Shown: positions 41,361-51,738, numbered from the stretch's first letter. The stretch is DNA of 64,000 bases from Caldanaerobius polysaccharolyticus DSM 13641 (GCF_000427425.1 NZ_KE386495.1:450554-514553), one strand, 5' to 3'. Numbers and translations are program-made. Notes: a model not told the origin generated them from the letters alone.

Positions 41361-43067
41361 CTACATTTCCCTTTGAACCTGGCCCTTTATGTATCCTAAA
41401 ACCTCACCTATAGCCACATCTACCGATTCACCGGTCTTTCTCATCTTTACCTCCACCAGCCCATCCTTGGCCTTTTTACCTACAGTAACCCTTATGGGAA
41501 TCCCTATGAGATCTGCGTCTTTAAATTTAACCCCTGCTCTCTCGTCCCTGTCATCCAGCAATACCTCCACGCCGTTCTGGCAAAGGGTATTATATATATC
41601 TTCAGCAGCAGAAGCCTGGACAGGATCAGCGGAATTTACAGGAACCACTATCACGTGATAGGGTGCTACAGCCATAGGCCATATGATGCCGTTTTCATCA
41701 CTATTTTGCTCTATAATCGCCGCCATTATTCTGTTAATCCCTATCCCATAACTTCCCATAACCATAACGTGTTCCTGGCCGTTTTCATCGAGGTATTTTG
41801 CGCCTAGAGCTTCGCTGTACTTGGTACCCAGCTTAAAAATATGCCCTACTTCAATACCGCTGGAAACAGAAAGCCTGCCACCGCATTTAACGCATACGTC
41901 GCCCTGGCTCACCTTTCTCACATCTGCAACCAAATCCCCTTTGAAATCCCTTCCGTAATTGGCGTTTACGTAATGATAACCAGTTCTATTGGCACCTATT
42001 ATGAAATTGGACATATACGTTACTTCCTCATCGACGATGATCCTATCCGCTTTAAGTCCTATGGGGCCCGCAAATCCTACTTCAGCCCCCGTCACATTCC
42101 TCACCAAATCCTCCTGAGCCATATTAAGGTCATTTTCCGTACACTGGAGGATGTTAATCAGTTTTACTTCGTTAACCTCTCTGTCCCCCCTCACCATTAC
42201 GGCAATGACCTCGCCTTTTACGGTGTAAATAAGGGTTTTAGCAAAATTGTCCGGCGTCGTGCCAAAAAATCTTATCAATTCTTCTATCGTCCTGACACCA
42301 GGAGTGGCAACCATCTGCAGTGGTTTTTCGGGTTGTCTCTCTTTTACATCAGGTTTGGATTGAGCCCTCTCTACGTTGGCTGCGTAATCGCATTTTTCAC
42401 ACAGCGCTATCTCATCTTCCCCGATCTCCGACATCACCATAAACTCGCTAGACTCTTTGCCACCCATAGCGCCCGAGTCAGCCTGTACAGCCCTGTATTT
42501 AAGGCCGCACCTATCAAATATCCTGCAGTACGCGTCATGCATTTTATTAAAAGACGCATCAAGCCCTTCCCAATCCACATCAAAGCTATAAGCGTCTTTC
42601 ATGATAAACTCGCGGCTACGAATAACGCCAAAGCGAGGTCTTTTCTCATCCCTGTACTTCGTCTGGATCTGGTAGAGTATTTTGGGCAAGTCGCGGTAAG
42701 ATGTGAGCTCCTTCATCAAATACGTAAAGACTTCTTCATGGGTGGGTCCCAGGCAGAAATCCCTCTCATGCCTATCTTTAAACCTGAACATATCAGGTCC
42801 AAACACGTCCCATCTGCCCGATTGCCTTAAAAGCTCTGAAGGTATTATAGCAGGCATCAACACCTCCTGCGCGCCAGCCCTGTCCATCTCCTCTCGCACG
42901 ATATTCTCTATTTTTTTCAGGACTCGATAACCCAGCGGAAGGTATATGTACACACCTGCAGCCAGTTTTCTCATTAAACCTGCCCGCAACATAAGCCTGT
43001 GGCTGGTAATCTCGGCTTCCGCAGGTATCTCTCTCAATGTGGGCATAAACAGCTGTGTCAGTCTCAT
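41361..43067 (-). CDS. proS: Prolyl-tRNA synthetase (bacterial type)
   Basis: ProS charges tRNA-Pro. The 568-residue protein has class II motifs ([64 protein letters not shown]), an inserted editing domain at about 225-400 that removes misattached alanine, and a C-terminal anticodon-binding domain. It overlaps ispF as ATGA. Confidence 0.97.
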   Translation of the reverse strand: MRLTQLFMPTLREIPAEAEITSHRLMLRAGLMRKLAAGVYIYLPLGYRVLKKIENIVREEMDRAGAQEVLMPAIIPSELLRQSGRWDVFGPDMFRFKDRHERDFCLGPTHEEVFTYLMKELTSYRDLPKILYQIQTKYRDEKRPRFGVIRSREFIMKDAYSFDVDWEGLDASFNKMHDAYCRIFDRCGLKYRAVQADSGAMGGKESSEFMVMSEIGEDEIALCEKCDYAANVERAQSKPDVKERQPEKPLQMVATPGVRTIEELIRFFGTTPDNFAKTLIYTVKGEVIAVMVRGDREVNEVKLINILQCTENDLNMAQEDLVRNVTGAEVGFAGPIGLKADRIIVDEEVTYMSNFIIGANRTGYHYVNANYGRDFKGDLVADVRKVSQGDVCVKCGGRLSVSSGIEVGHIFKLGTKYSEALGAKYLDENGQEHVMVMGSYGIGINRIMAAIIEQNSDENGIIWPMAVAPYHVIVVPVNSADPVQASAAEDIYNTLCQNGVEVLLDDRDERAGVKFKDADLIGIPIRVTVGKKAKDGLVEVKMRKTGESVDVAIGEVLGYIKGQVQREM

Positions 43068-43555
43068 CCTTTAACCTCCTCATCCATCTCTCTTATACTC
43101 ACTGTTGCCAGACAGGCTATACCTTCCTGGCGACCTGTAAAGCCAAGGCCTTCTGTAGTAGTAGCCTTTACGCTCACATGCAGCAAAGGTATGCCTAATA
43201 CCTCAGCTATATTTGCCCTCATCCTGTCGATATAAGGCGCCAGCCTTGGCTTTTGAGCTATAATCGTAATATCGCAATTGTTGACGCAAAAGTTCTTTTC
43301 CCTCAATCTGTCGCTGGCCATTTTGAGAAGCAACATGCTGGATATGCCCCTGTACGCCTCATCTCTATCGGGGAAATGGGTACCTATATCCCCCATAGCC
43401 GCGGCGCCGAACATAGCGTCTATGAGGGCATGCAAGGGGCAATCCGCATCGGAATGGCCCAAAAGTCCCATGTCATAGGGAATATCTACACCGCACAGTA
43501 TCAGCTTCCTGCCTTTTTCAAACCTGTGGGCATCAAAACCTATACCAACCCGCAT
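43064..43555 (-). CDS. ispF: 2-C-methyl-D-erythritol 2,4-cyclodiphosphate synthase
   Basis: IspF catalyses the fifth step of the MEP isoprenoid pathway. The 163-residue protein starts [25 protein letters not shown], with the Asp-x-His metal motif, and has [28 protein letters not shown] and [16 protein letters not shown] at 43555 is used because GGAGG lies just before it. A hydrolase gene separates it from ispD. Confidence 0.96.
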   Translation of the reverse strand: MRVGIGFDAHRFEKGRKLILCGVDIPYDMGLLGHSDADCPLHALIDAMFGAAAMGDIGTHFPDRDEAYRGISSMLLLKMASDRLREKNFCVNNCDITIIAQKPRLAPYIDRMRANIAEVLGIPLLHVSVKATTTEGLGFTGRQEGIACLATVSIREMDEEVKG

Positions 43556-43594
43556 AATAACCTCCATTTCTGTTCCTTTATTGTACCATTTTTC

Positions 43595-44824
43595 TCATAG
43601 CATTTCAATTATAGGCTTTAGCCCTTTTTGCCTCTTTATCAAGACCTTGTGTAAACTGCATTTGGAATCTCTAAGCTTTAAATCAGTCTGAGTCCCTCCT
43701 ATGCTATTATAAGCGTAAAGGCACATGTCTTGTCCTGACACAGGTATATCCACCGTAAACTCTTCGCGGCCATCCACGACGCCCCATTCAAACCTACCTA
43801 GCACATCGTGGCAATCTTTAAGTAGCTTTCTCCTGGATGACATCTTATCGACTATATACGCTACTGGATCCTTTAGCATAACTTTATCCCATGGTATTTC
43901 AGGCAATTTACTTACATCCAGTTGTTTTAAAACGTAAGGTATGCCGTCTTTGAGGATTCCCATATGGGACGTGCTGAGAGTCATGCTGTCAAATTCGTAT
44001 TTAGAGCTTGATACGAGAACTGTACCATCTCCCATGCTGGACCTGATTTCAGCCATAGGCTTACCATCAGCCCACAATCCATCTTTGCCATTAAACCCGG
44101 TATCCACCTGGATGAACTTGTTTGTGTAATACCCTTTCCCATTAAAGCAGAATACATCAATCCCTCGTTTTCTTATGATTCCAACGCTGTCATTTAAAAA
44201 ATTTAAGTGCTCATTTCTTTCCTTCATCCCGGATTGAGGTATAAACAAAGGGATATTCCCCCATCGGCCGCATTCAAAAAGATAACTGCCATAAGCGGAT
44301 GCAGGAAGCAACTCTTTTATCGACGGAACATACTCTCTTATCAGCTCATACGTCACAGGTTTACCCGCTATCCTGCTTATAATCCATACAAAACCGGTAT
44401 AGAGCATATTGCCAAAGTCCTCGTAAGGCGAAGGCGGTACCTGACCTCCCTCCCATGGGTAATAAGCGTTGGCCGATCCTTCATTAGGGGTAGAGAGCAT
44501 TATTATCCTCTTTACATCGTTTCTATAAAAGTCCGATTGGACGTAACTCCTGGCAACTATGCCCCCCATGCTGTGGCATAGCAGGACCACCTTATCGCTT
44601 TCGCCGAACTTAAGAGCCCTATTAATAGCAGGTACCAGGTACTTTTGAGCAGAGTATAAATTGTTCTTCCACCAGCTGTAAAAAGCTACTTCCACGTGTA
44701 CGCCCGCTTTTTTCATAGCCTGTATAACGGGCTTATAGTACAATGCAGATGGTCCAAAGCTCCAACGACCGCCTAAAAGGGGAACTGATCCAAAAATACC
44801 CGGCAAAAAAACAACAGGCAGCAT
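43595..44824 (-). CDS. Alpha/beta hydrolase, LCAT-like lipase/acyltransferase family
   Basis: The 409-residue protein starts LPVVFLPGIFGS, an oxyanion-hole type segment. The nucleophile is Ser85 in LCHSMGGIVAR, an elbow where the first Gly of GxSxG is Cys. Asp266 in MGDGTVLVSS and His287 in STSHMGIL complete a plausible Ser-Asp-His triad in the order seen in lecithin-cholesterol acyltransferase-like lipases. No signal peptide is evident, so it is probably cytoplasmic. It lies between ispD and ispF on the same strand. The substrate is unknown. ATG at 44824 is preferred over GTG at 44836. Confidence 0.75.
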   Translation of the reverse strand: MLPVVFLPGIFGSVPLLGGRWSFGPSALYYKPVIQAMKKAGVHVEVAFYSWWKNNLYSAQKYLVPAINRALKFGESDKVVLLCHSMGGIVARSYVQSDFYRNDVKRIIMLSTPNEGSANAYYPWEGGQVPPSPYEDFGNMLYTGFVWIISRIAGKPVTYELIREYVPSIKELLPASAYGSYLFECGRWGNIPLFIPQSGMKERNEHLNFLNDSVGIIRKRGIDVFCFNGKGYYTNKFIQVDTGFNGKDGLWADGKPMAEIRSSMGDGTVLVSSSKYEFDSMTLSTSHMGILKDGIPYVLKQLDVSKLPEIPWDKVMLKDPVAYIVDKMSSRRKLLKDCHDVLGRFEWGVVDGREEFTVDIPVSGQDMCLYAYNSIGGTQTDLKLRDSKCSLHKVLIKRQKGLKPIIEML

Positions 44825-44877
44825 ATATACTACCACCTCAGATACATTATATGCGCCTGTCTATTTACATGCGCCCG

Positions 44878-45564
44878 TTATCTCTTGTCGTATAGGCTTT
44901 TTAAAGCCAGGGCCTCAGCAATATGTATATCCTCAGGAGTGGTAATCTTTATGTTGCTGTAGGACCCCTCTATCATCCTGACCTTTGCGCCAACCCTTTC
45001 AACCAGAACGGCATCGTCGGTAGATATAAAACCCTCCTGTTGAGCTTTCTGATGGGCCTTTAAAATCAGCTCGTATTTAAAAACCTGAGGAGTCTGCACC
45101 GCCCAAAGGCATTCTCTCGGCGGAGTACACTCTATATAGCCATTCTTGACTACCTTTATGGTATCCTTTACTTTTACCCCTACAGCGGCCGCACCACAAT
45201 CCACTGCCGCCTCTATGGACTTCTTTACAAGAGATTCGGTTATAAAAGGCCTAGCGCCGTCGTGTATTAGCACTATATCGCAGCCTGTTCCCTTCAATGC
45301 CATAAGCCCGTTGTAAACCGAATACTGCCTCTCCGAACCGCCTATGGCATACCTTACATCATATCCTTTGAGGATATTATCCCTGCAAAATTCCAGATCC
45401 TCCTCAGATACAACCACAAGCACGTCGTCAATGCCCGCATTTTTTATAACTTCCAGCGAATACACGATAACAGGTTTACCCTGGACGGACATAAATACCT
45501 TGTTTAGTCCCGAATTCATCCTACGGCTTTTGCCCGCAGCCATTATAAGCGCACATACCTTCAA
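44878..45564 (-). CDS. ispD: 2-C-methyl-D-erythritol 4-phosphate cytidylyltransferase
   Basis: IspD makes CDP-methylerythritol in the MEP pathway. The 228-residue protein has the nucleotide-binding loop IMAAGKSRRMNSGLNKVF, IHDGARPFI, VKVKDTIKVV and WAVQTPQVF with SYSNIKITTPEDI near the end. The start is TTG at 45564, 7 nt after GGAGG. It follows yacL. Confidence 0.96.
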   Translation of the reverse strand: MKVCALIMAAGKSRRMNSGLNKVFMSVQGKPVIVYSLEVIKNAGIDDVLVVVSEEDLEFCRDNILKGYDVRYAIGGSERQYSVYNGLMALKGTGCDIVLIHDGARPFITESLVKKSIEAAVDCGAAAVGVKVKDTIKVVKNGYIECTPPRECLWAVQTPQVFKYELILKAHQKAQQEGFISTDDAVLVERVGAKVRMIEGSYSNIKITTPEDIHIAEALALKSLYDKR

Positions 45565-45593
45565 CTTCTTCTCTCCTCCAATGGTCTCTTAAA

Positions 45594-46688
45594 TTAAATC
45601 ACTTTTTCCTGAGCGTCTGATTTCAAACGGGCAAAAATCATTCTGCCCGCCGCTGTCTGCAGTACACTGGTCACAGTTATAGCGACATTCTCGCCTATAT
45701 GGTTTCTACCTCCTTCTACGACGATCATGGTCCCGTCGTCAAGGTACGCAACCCCCTGCCCGCTCTCCTTGCCCTCTCTTATGATCAATGCCCTCATGTC
45801 TTCGCCCGGCAACACCAATGGTTTTACCGCATTGGAAAGCTCATTTATATTCAAAACAGGTACCCCTTGAAACTGAGCTACTTTATTCAGATTGTAATCG
45901 TTGGTAATAACCTTCCCTTTTAACATCTGAGCCAGTTTTAAAAGCTTATTGTCCACTTCCACCACATCGTCAAAGTCCTTTTCAAATATGTCCACCCTTA
46001 CGTTCAACTCTTTTTGCATGCGATTCAATATGTCAAGGCCCCTTCTGCCCCTGTTCCTCTTTAAAGTGTCCGATGAATCCGCTATATGTCTGAGCTCTTC
46101 TAGGACAAAGCTGGGTATTACAATAGGCCCTTCTATAAATCCCGTCTTGCATATATCAAAAATCCTCCCGTCAATTATAACACTGGTGTCAAGCAACTTT
46201 GGCGCCAGACCATCTTCCTTTACGGATTTTTCTCTGTTCTTTCTAAACGTGCTGACAAAATTTAATATCTCCTCTTTCTTTTTCACCGCCACTTCTACGC
46301 CGATATACGCAAACAAGAGGTTCATTACCACGGGCACTATATAACCTACATAAGGTATTCTAACAAAAGGACTGCTGATGAGATTTGCTATAGTAAGGCC
46401 CAATATCAGTCCTGCAACTCCTAAAATTATATCGTTTATGGCCGCCCTCTGAAGAACTTTCTCAAAACCTGTTGACAACCGTTTACACCCTTGAATAATG
46501 CCAGGCGTTATTAAATAAAAAACAAACCCACCGATAAGTGCGCCTATAGACAAAAAGCCGAGATACCAGAGCGAATTGGCCTTTACAATGCTGTCTCTAA
46601 GCGCTGTAACTACCAGAATCCACGCAGTAAGCTCATAACCTCCCAAAATGCCCAAAAGGGCAACCGCTATTCTAACAACCTTTTTCAA
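45594..46688 (-). CDS. yacL: Membrane PIN/TRAM domain protein YacL
   Basis: The 364-residue protein has four hydrophobic segments in about the first 120 residues, then a PIN nuclease-type domain (KLLDTSVIIDGRIFDICKTGFIEG, then RGRRGLDILNRMQ, ITNDYNLNKVAQ) and a C-terminal TRAM domain (REGKESGQGVAYLDDGTMIVVEGGRN). Homologues lie next to radA and ispD in Firmicutes; a nucleic-acid role is inferred. TTG at 46688, 8 nt after GGAGG, is preferred over ATG and GTG codons inside the binding site. Confidence 0.88.
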   Translation of the reverse strand: MKKVVRIAVALLGILGGYELTAWILVVTALRDSIVKANSLWYLGFLSIGALIGGFVFYLITPGIIQGCKRLSTGFEKVLQRAAINDIILGVAGLILGLTIANLISSPFVRIPYVGYIVPVVMNLLFAYIGVEVAVKKKEEILNFVSTFRKNREKSVKEDGLAPKLLDTSVIIDGRIFDICKTGFIEGPIVIPSFVLEELRHIADSSDTLKRNRGRRGLDILNRMQKELNVRVDIFEKDFDDVVEVDNKLLKLAQMLKGKVITNDYNLNKVAQFQGVPVLNINELSNAVKPLVLPGEDMRALIIREGKESGQGVAYLDDGTMIVVEGGRNHIGENVAITVTSVLQTAAGRMIFARLKSDAQEKVI

Positions 46689-46743
46689 TATCATCACCTC
46701 CCTCTTATTATTAACAGTTTTCCAACATTTTATAATTTACCTT

Positions 46744-47364
46744 TCAGCGCAAGTTCTGAAATATCCATTTTACCATTTTAATTGATGTAGCCTTTTTCTT
46801 TGAAAATGCCGTGATGGATATATACTTGTCTTTGGTATCAAATCCCATATCCTTTAGCTTTCCCAGGCTGTCAATAGGGAGGCCAAAAATATGGGTTTTT
46901 TTGTCTATTTCCGACATAACGGCACCCTTAGAGGCGTCAACGCCAGGTATGTTTAACTGTCCACTTTTCACATAATCGTCAAGAGGTAAAAACGCTCCCC
47001 TGCTAGCAAACTGTTCAAATATATCCTTATCAAATACATAAATGTCCCCTGTTTGCGCCCCTATATACGTCATTACTTTCTGCCATGATGCTACATCCTG
47101 AGGTCCTTGCATAGGAATATCTGACAGCACTATCTCCTTCAGCTCAGGGAAATCTTTAAGCATACGGCTCTTTATACTGTCTACGCTCTGATCGCTTAAA
47201 TAAGGCCCTACCAAGTATATTTCTAACTTCTTACCAGCTATGCTTCTCTGATATAGGTAATTAGAAGTTATACTCCATATAAAAAAAATAGCAAAGATAG
47301 CAATCAAATATTTCCACCATTCATAATAAAAATGATCAAGGATCTTCTCTCTGTCAATTTTCAT
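46744..47364 (-). CDS. Membrane-anchored protein resembling a solute-binding protein
   Basis: I do not recognise a named family. The 206-residue product has a charged N-terminus, one hydrophobic helix at about 18-36, and an extracytoplasmic part. The segments GDIYVFDKDIFEQFASRGAFLPLDDYV and GLPIDSLGKL resemble the hinge region of extracellular solute-binding proteins, but there is no lipobox and the protein is short. It is upstream of yacL with its own promoter candidate. Start uncertain: GTG at 47370 is closer to the AGGAG site. Confidence 0.6.
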   Translation of the reverse strand: MKIDREKILDHFYYEWWKYLIAIFAIFFIWSITSNYLYQRSIAGKKLEIYLVGPYLSDQSVDSIKSRMLKDFPELKEIVLSDIPMQGPQDVASWQKVMTYIGAQTGDIYVFDKDIFEQFASRGAFLPLDDYVKSGQLNIPGVDASKGAVMSEIDKKTHIFGLPIDSLGKLKDMGFDTKDKYISITAFSKKKATSIKMVKWIFQNLR

Positions 47365-47401
47365 CGCCACCAACACTCCTTGAATTTTTTTATTTATTTT
47401 A

Positions 47402-47429
47402 ATTTTATCACAACCTCTTGTATTGGCAA
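47402..47429 (-). promoter_or_regulatory. Candidate promoter of the 46744-47364 gene and yacL unit
   Basis: TTGCCA at 47424-47429 and TAAAAT at 47402-47407 with a 16-bp spacer and TGA before the -10 box. It could also transcribe yacL, ispD and the genes after them. Confidence 0.55.
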
Positions 47430-47494
47430 GCCCACAAAATTATCCCATGAATAAAGCAAACCGCTTATCAAATAATAAACTTGAGGTGATTACC

Positions 47495-47890
47495 ATGAAG
47501 GATATAATCTGCGATGACTTTCAAAATACCGTAAGAGATGTGCTTATAAGGCATAAGAGCATTCTCGACGTAATGTCAAAGCTGCAAGAGACCGACGCAC
47601 GCATAAACAGAGCCTTAGCTAAGTCTGTTACAATTTGTGGCTGCTTGAAAATAGAAGCACATAAGCAAGAAATACCCGAGGACATAGATTTTGAGGATTT
47701 GCCTTATTGCGTAAGCTCTCATCTTAAAGGAGAATTGTGCGACGACTGCAGAGAAGTAATAGAGAAAGAGATTACCAACCATATATTTTATATAGCTGCT
47801 TTATGCAATCTCTTAAAAATAAACATGTTCGACCTTATCCTCAATGAATACAGAAAACTGAACTTTCTAGGTGCTTTTACATTGACCTGA
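47495..47890 (+). CDS. Conserved small cysteine-containing protein, unknown function
   Basis: One of only two genes called on the plus strand. ATG at 47495 has GAGGTG 6 nt upstream. The 131-residue product has a conserved-looking SVTICGCLKIEAHKQEIPEDI block, a second pair of cysteines in ELCDDCREVIEKEI, and a helical end NHIFYIAALCNLLKINMFDLILNEYRK that resembles the C-terminal helices of MazG-type pyrophosphohydrolases; that resemblance is weak inference. It converges on radA and overlaps it by 14 nt. I see no clear promoter. Confidence 0.75.
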   Translation: MKDIICDDFQNTVRDVLIRHKSILDVMSKLQETDARINRALAKSVTICGCLKIEAHKQEIPEDIDFEDLPYCVSSHLKGELCDDCREVIEKEITNHIFYIAALCNLLKINMFDLILNEYRKLNFLGAFTLT

Positions 47891-49235
47891 TCGCAATGCT
47901 TAAGGCCTGCTGTAAGTCCTTTACGGGGTATATCTTTATTCCCTCCGGCTGTTCAAGCCCTCTTAAGTTTTCATGGGGCATAATGACGGCATCAAAACCC
48001 ATCCTGCTAGCCTCTATAACCCTTTTAGCAGGTTGGGTCACAGGCCTTATCTCCCCTGCAAGCCCTATTTCTCCTACCGCCACCAGCCCTTCGCTTAAAC
48101 ACACATCTCTATACCCAGAGGCAATAGCCAGCGCCACCGCCAGGTCACAGGCAGGTTCAGTAAGCTTAATGCCACCTGCCACGTTAAAGTAAATATCCTG
48201 ATTTCCCAGCATCATGCCAAATCTTTTCTCCAGCACCGCTATTATCATCAGCATCCTGTTAAAATCAATACCTGTGCACATACGCCTGGGTATGCCAAAG
48301 GTGGTCTGAGCCACAAGGGCTTGCAGTTCTGCCAAAATAGGCCTCGTCCCCTCTACCGAACACGTTATGCAGGAGCCTGAAACCCCTAAAGGCCTTCCGC
48401 GCAAAAGCATTTCTGAGGGATTTTTAACCTCTACAATACCGCTTCCCGTCATCTCAAATATACCCACTTCATTGGTAGAACCAAAGCGGTTTTTCACCGC
48501 TCTTATCATGCGATACATAAGCCTGTTTTCCCCTTCAAAATAAAGGACGGTATCCACCATGTGCTCCAGGACCCTGGGACCGGCTATAGAGCCATCCTTC
48601 GTCACATGGCCTACGATAATGGTAGTGACGTTCATCCCTTTAGCCAAGCGCATGAGATGAGAAGTTATCTGCCTCACCTGGCTTACGCTTCCCGGCGACG
48701 ACGATAAATCCGGGTCGTATACCGTCTGTATGGAATCGATTATAAGGACGTCTGGCCTTAGCGCCTTCACAATTTCCAATATCGCGTATATATCGGTTTC
48801 TGCCGCCAGGTATATTTTCTCATCGCTTATGCCCAACCTCTCTCCCCTCATCCTGACCTGTTGCACCGACTCTTCACCAGATATGTACAAAACCTTTTTA
48901 TCCCCCGATATATTCTTACACACCTGCAACATAAGGGTGGATTTGCCTATGCCAGGGTCTCCTCCTATAAGTATGAGAGATCCCTGCACAATCCCTCCAC
49001 CTGTCACTCTGTCCAGCTCGCCAAAACCCGTGCTGAACCTCTCTCCCTCTTTCGCTTTGCCTACAACGCCTATGAGTTGAGGCTCTTTAATGCTTTTTTT
49101 TACCCTTTCAGGGGCTTTCTTTTCTATGACTTCCTCTTGCAGGGTATTCCACTGCCCGCAAGAAGGGCACCTGCCCATCCACTTTAACGCCTCATAGCCA
49201 CAACTCTGGCATACATAATGGGTTCTATCCGCCAC
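47877..49235 (-). CDS. radA: DNA repair protein RadA (Sms)
   Basis: RadA is a RecA-like branch-migration helicase in recombinational repair. The 452-residue protein has a zinc finger (Cys9, Cys12, Cys23, Cys26), Walker A GDPGIGKST at 92-100, Walker B VLIIDSIQTVY, the RadA-specific KNRFGSTNE motif and a C-terminal Lon-like domain (AVALAIASGYRD, AVGEIGLAGEIRPV). The start is GTG at 49235. It follows clpC, as in Bacillus. Confidence 0.96.
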   Translation of the reverse strand: MADRTHYVCQSCGYEALKWMGRCPSCGQWNTLQEEVIEKKAPERVKKSIKEPQLIGVVGKAKEGERFSTGFGELDRVTGGGIVQGSLILIGGDPGIGKSTLMLQVCKNISGDKKVLYISGEESVQQVRMRGERLGISDEKIYLAAETDIYAILEIVKALRPDVLIIDSIQTVYDPDLSSSPGSVSQVRQITSHLMRLAKGMNVTTIIVGHVTKDGSIAGPRVLEHMVDTVLYFEGENRLMYRMIRAVKNRFGSTNEVGIFEMTGSGIVEVKNPSEMLLRGRPLGVSGSCITCSVEGTRPILAELQALVAQTTFGIPRRMCTGIDFNRMLMIIAVLEKRFGMMLGNQDIYFNVAGGIKLTEPACDLAVALAIASGYRDVCLSEGLVAVGEIGLAGEIRPVTQPAKRVIEASRMGFDAVIMPHENLRGLEQPEGIKIYPVKDLQQALSIAIRSM

Positions 49236-49260
49236 GTCAAAGGCCCCCTTCCCGAAATAA

Positions 49261-49289
49261 ATTATAACAAAAGAGAGGGCCTAAACCAA
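49261..49289 (-). promoter_or_regulatory. Candidate promoter of radA (extended -10)
   Basis: TATAAT at 49261-49266 is preceded by TGT, an extended -10; the matching -35 (TGGTTT) is poor. It lies just after the clpC hairpin and would give radA a short leader. Confidence 0.42.
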
Positions 49290-49306
49290 AGCGCCCTCTT
49301 CTTTTG
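49268..49306 (-). terminator. Terminator overlapping the clpC 3' end
   Basis: CAAAAGAAGAGGGC, inside the last clpC codons, pairs with GCCCTCTCTTTTG after the stop; the stop codon is in the loop. A short U-rich stretch follows. It may reduce read-through into radA. Confidence 0.55.
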
Positions 49307-51719
49307 TCATCTCCAATTTGCCGTCTTTGACGTCCACGTACACCCTATCCCCTTGCTTTATCTCTCCTTTTAACATCTTTTCGGAGAGGGTGTTTTCAAT
49401 CGTCCTCTCTATAGCCCTCCTCAAAGGTCTGGCGCCAAAGGCAGGATCATAACCCTCCTTAGCCAGATACTCCTTGGCTTTTTCGCTCAACACCAGCTGA
49501 ATGTCGTTGGCCTTGAGCCTCTCGTTTATATCCTTCAACATTATATCCACTATGCTCTTTATGTCGTCCATAGTCAGCTGATGGAACACTATTATCTCAT
49601 CAATCCTGTTGAGAAACTCAGGCCTGAAAGTGCGCTTGAGTTGATCCATGACGTTGTCTTTCATCTTCTCGTAAGCATCTTTAGCCTCATCGCTGGATGC
49701 GGTAAACCCTAATGTGGCCTGTTTCTTGATAAGATCAGCTCCCACGTTGGACGTCATGATGATTATGGTATTCTTGAAATCCACCGTCCTGCCTTTAGCA
49801 TCGGTAAGCCTGCCGTCGTCCAGTATCTGTAGCAACACGTTAAACACATCGGGATGGGCTTTTTCAATCTCGTCAAACAATACCACTGAATACGGCTTTC
49901 TTCTCACCTTCTCCGTGAGCTGACCGCCTTCCTCATACCCTACGTACCCCGGAGGCGAACCCATTAGCCTTGACACCGTATGCCTTTCCATATACTCAGA
50001 CATATCCAGCCTTATCATGGCATTTTCATCGCCAAACATGGCCTCAGCGAGGGCTTTAGCCAGCTCTGTCTTGCCTACACCCGTAGGACCCAGGAATATA
50101 AAAGATCCTATAGGCCTTTTGGGATCTTTAAGCCCCACTCTCGCTCTTCTCACAGCTCTTGATATAGCCTCAATAGCTTCATTCTGGCCAATTACTCTTC
50201 TGTGCAGGATTTCCTCCAGGTGAAGCAGTTTCTCAGATTCCTCTTCGGCCAGTTTCTTTACCGGAATACCTGTCCACAGCGAGACGATATTAGCTATATC
50301 CTCTTCTGTAACGCTCTTGTCCTTGGAGAGATTTTTATGCTCCCATTGCTCTTTTATCTTATCCAGTTCTTCCCTGCACTTTTGCTCTTCATCCCTCAGC
50401 TTAGCTGCCTTTTCAAATTCCTGGGTGCTTATAGCTTCTTCCTTTTCTTTCTGCAATTTCTGTATCTTCTCCTCCAACTCCTTTATCTCAGGAGGGGCAG
50501 TAAATGTCTGCAATCTGGCCCTTGACGCGGCTTCGTCTATGAGGTCTATAGCTTTATCGGGCAAAAATCTGTCTGTGATATACCTATCGGAAAGCCTTGC
50601 GGCAGCCTCCAAAGCCTCATCGGTTATCTTAACCCGATGGTGCGCCTCGTACTTATCCCTTAACCCTTTAAGTATCTGTATGGTGTCTTCCACCGTAGGC
50701 TCAGCTACCTGCACAGGCTGGAATCTTCTCTCTAAAGCCGAATCCCTCTCGATGTACTTTCGGTACTCGTCCAGGGTAGTAGCGCCGATGACCTGTATTT
50801 CACCTCTGGCCAGAGCAGGCTTTAGTATATTGGATGCGTCTATAGCTCCTTCCGCAGCCCCTGCCCCGATCAGCGTGTGCAGCTCGTCTATAAAAAGTAT
50901 TACATTTCCCGCCTTGGTTATTTCCGCCAGTACATTCTTAATCCTATCCTCAAACTCTCCCCTGTACTTAGAGCCTGCCACCATCGACGCCAGATCCAGG
51001 GTGACAACCCGCTTGTCCTTTATTATCTCAGGAACCCTGCCCTCGACGATCTCTTGCGCCAGTCCCTCTACGATAGCCGTTTTACCTACCCCGGGGTCCC
51101 CTATAAGGCACGGATTGTTTTTGGTGCGCCTGCTCAATATCTGTATAACCCGCTCAATCTCCTTTTCCCTGCCTATTACAGGATCCAATTTGCCTTCCCT
51201 TGCCATGTCTGTAAGGTCCCTTCCATACTGGTTAAGGGTCGGGGTATTGGTGTTTCTGGCCGCGTGTTTAATGCCTGTCGGCTCCTGATTTAAGAGCTTC
51301 ATAACCTCATCCCGTGTCTTGTTGAGATCAACTCCCGACTCGGCCAGTACCCTGGCCGCAACTCCGTCGCCTTCTCTTATAAGGCCCAAAAGTATATGCT
51401 CTGTGCCGATATAATTTACACCTAATCTCCTAGCTTCCGCAAAGCTCAGCTCCAAGACCCTCTTAGCCCTGGGAGTGTAGCCTACAACCTCCGTAGGCAT
51501 AGCTCCTCTTCCTATAAGGCTCTCTATTTTCTGCCTTATATCCTCAAGCCTTATGCCCTGGTTTCTTAATGCCTGGGCAGCGATCCCCTCTCCTTCTTTT
51601 ATAAGCCCCAGCAGCAGGTGCTCGGTTCCCACGTAGTTGTGATTTAACGCCCTGGCTTCCTCCTGTGCCAGATACAGCACCTTCTGAGCCCTCTCAGTAA
51701 ATCTGCCGAACATCGCCAT
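49281..51719 (-). CDS. clpC: ATP-dependent Clp protease ATP-binding subunit ClpC
   Basis: ClpC unfolds proteins for ClpP and, with McsB, degrades phosphoarginine-tagged substrates. The 812-residue protein has two Clp N repeats (about 1-145), Walker A GDPGVGKT at 207-214, a UVR domain near 420-455 and a second ATPase with GPTGVGKT near 545. The start is ATG at 51719, 9 nt after GGAGG. Fourth gene of the CtsR-controlled operon. Confidence 0.97.
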   Translation of the reverse strand: MAMFGRFTERAQKVLYLAQEEARALNHNYVGTEHLLLGLIKEGEGIAAQALRNQGIRLEDIRQKIESLIGRGAMPTEVVGYTPRAKRVLELSFAEARRLGVNYIGTEHILLGLIREGDGVAARVLAESGVDLNKTRDEVMKLLNQEPTGIKHAARNTNTPTLNQYGRDLTDMAREGKLDPVIGREKEIERVIQILSRRTKNNPCLIGDPGVGKTAIVEGLAQEIVEGRVPEIIKDKRVVTLDLASMVAGSKYRGEFEDRIKNVLAEITKAGNVILFIDELHTLIGAGAAEGAIDASNILKPALARGEIQVIGATTLDEYRKYIERDSALERRFQPVQVAEPTVEDTIQILKGLRDKYEAHHRVKITDEALEAAARLSDRYITDRFLPDKAIDLIDEAASRARLQTFTAPPEIKELEEKIQKLQKEKEEAISTQEFEKAAKLRDEEQKCREELDKIKEQWEHKNLSKDKSVTEEDIANIVSLWTGIPVKKLAEEESEKLLHLEEILHRRVIGQNEAIEAISRAVRRARVGLKDPKRPIGSFIFLGPTGVGKTELAKALAEAMFGDENAMIRLDMSEYMERHTVSRLMGSPPGYVGYEEGGQLTEKVRRKPYSVVLFDEIEKAHPDVFNVLLQILDDGRLTDAKGRTVDFKNTIIIMTSNVGADLIKKQATLGFTASSDEAKDAYEKMKDNVMDQLKRTFRPEFLNRIDEIIVFHQLTMDDIKSIVDIMLKDINERLKANDIQLVLSEKAKEYLAKEGYDPAFGARPLRRAIERTIENTLSEKMLKGEIKQGDRVYVDVKDGKLEMTKEEGALV

Positions 51720-51738
51720 AATCAAACACCTCCATCAT

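Noticed and set aside
41841-42830. Long plus-strand reading frame of 329 codons opposite proS
   Set aside because: It is entirely antisense to a complete, well-conserved prolyl-tRNA synthetase, has no ribosome binding site and its composition is that of a shadow frame.
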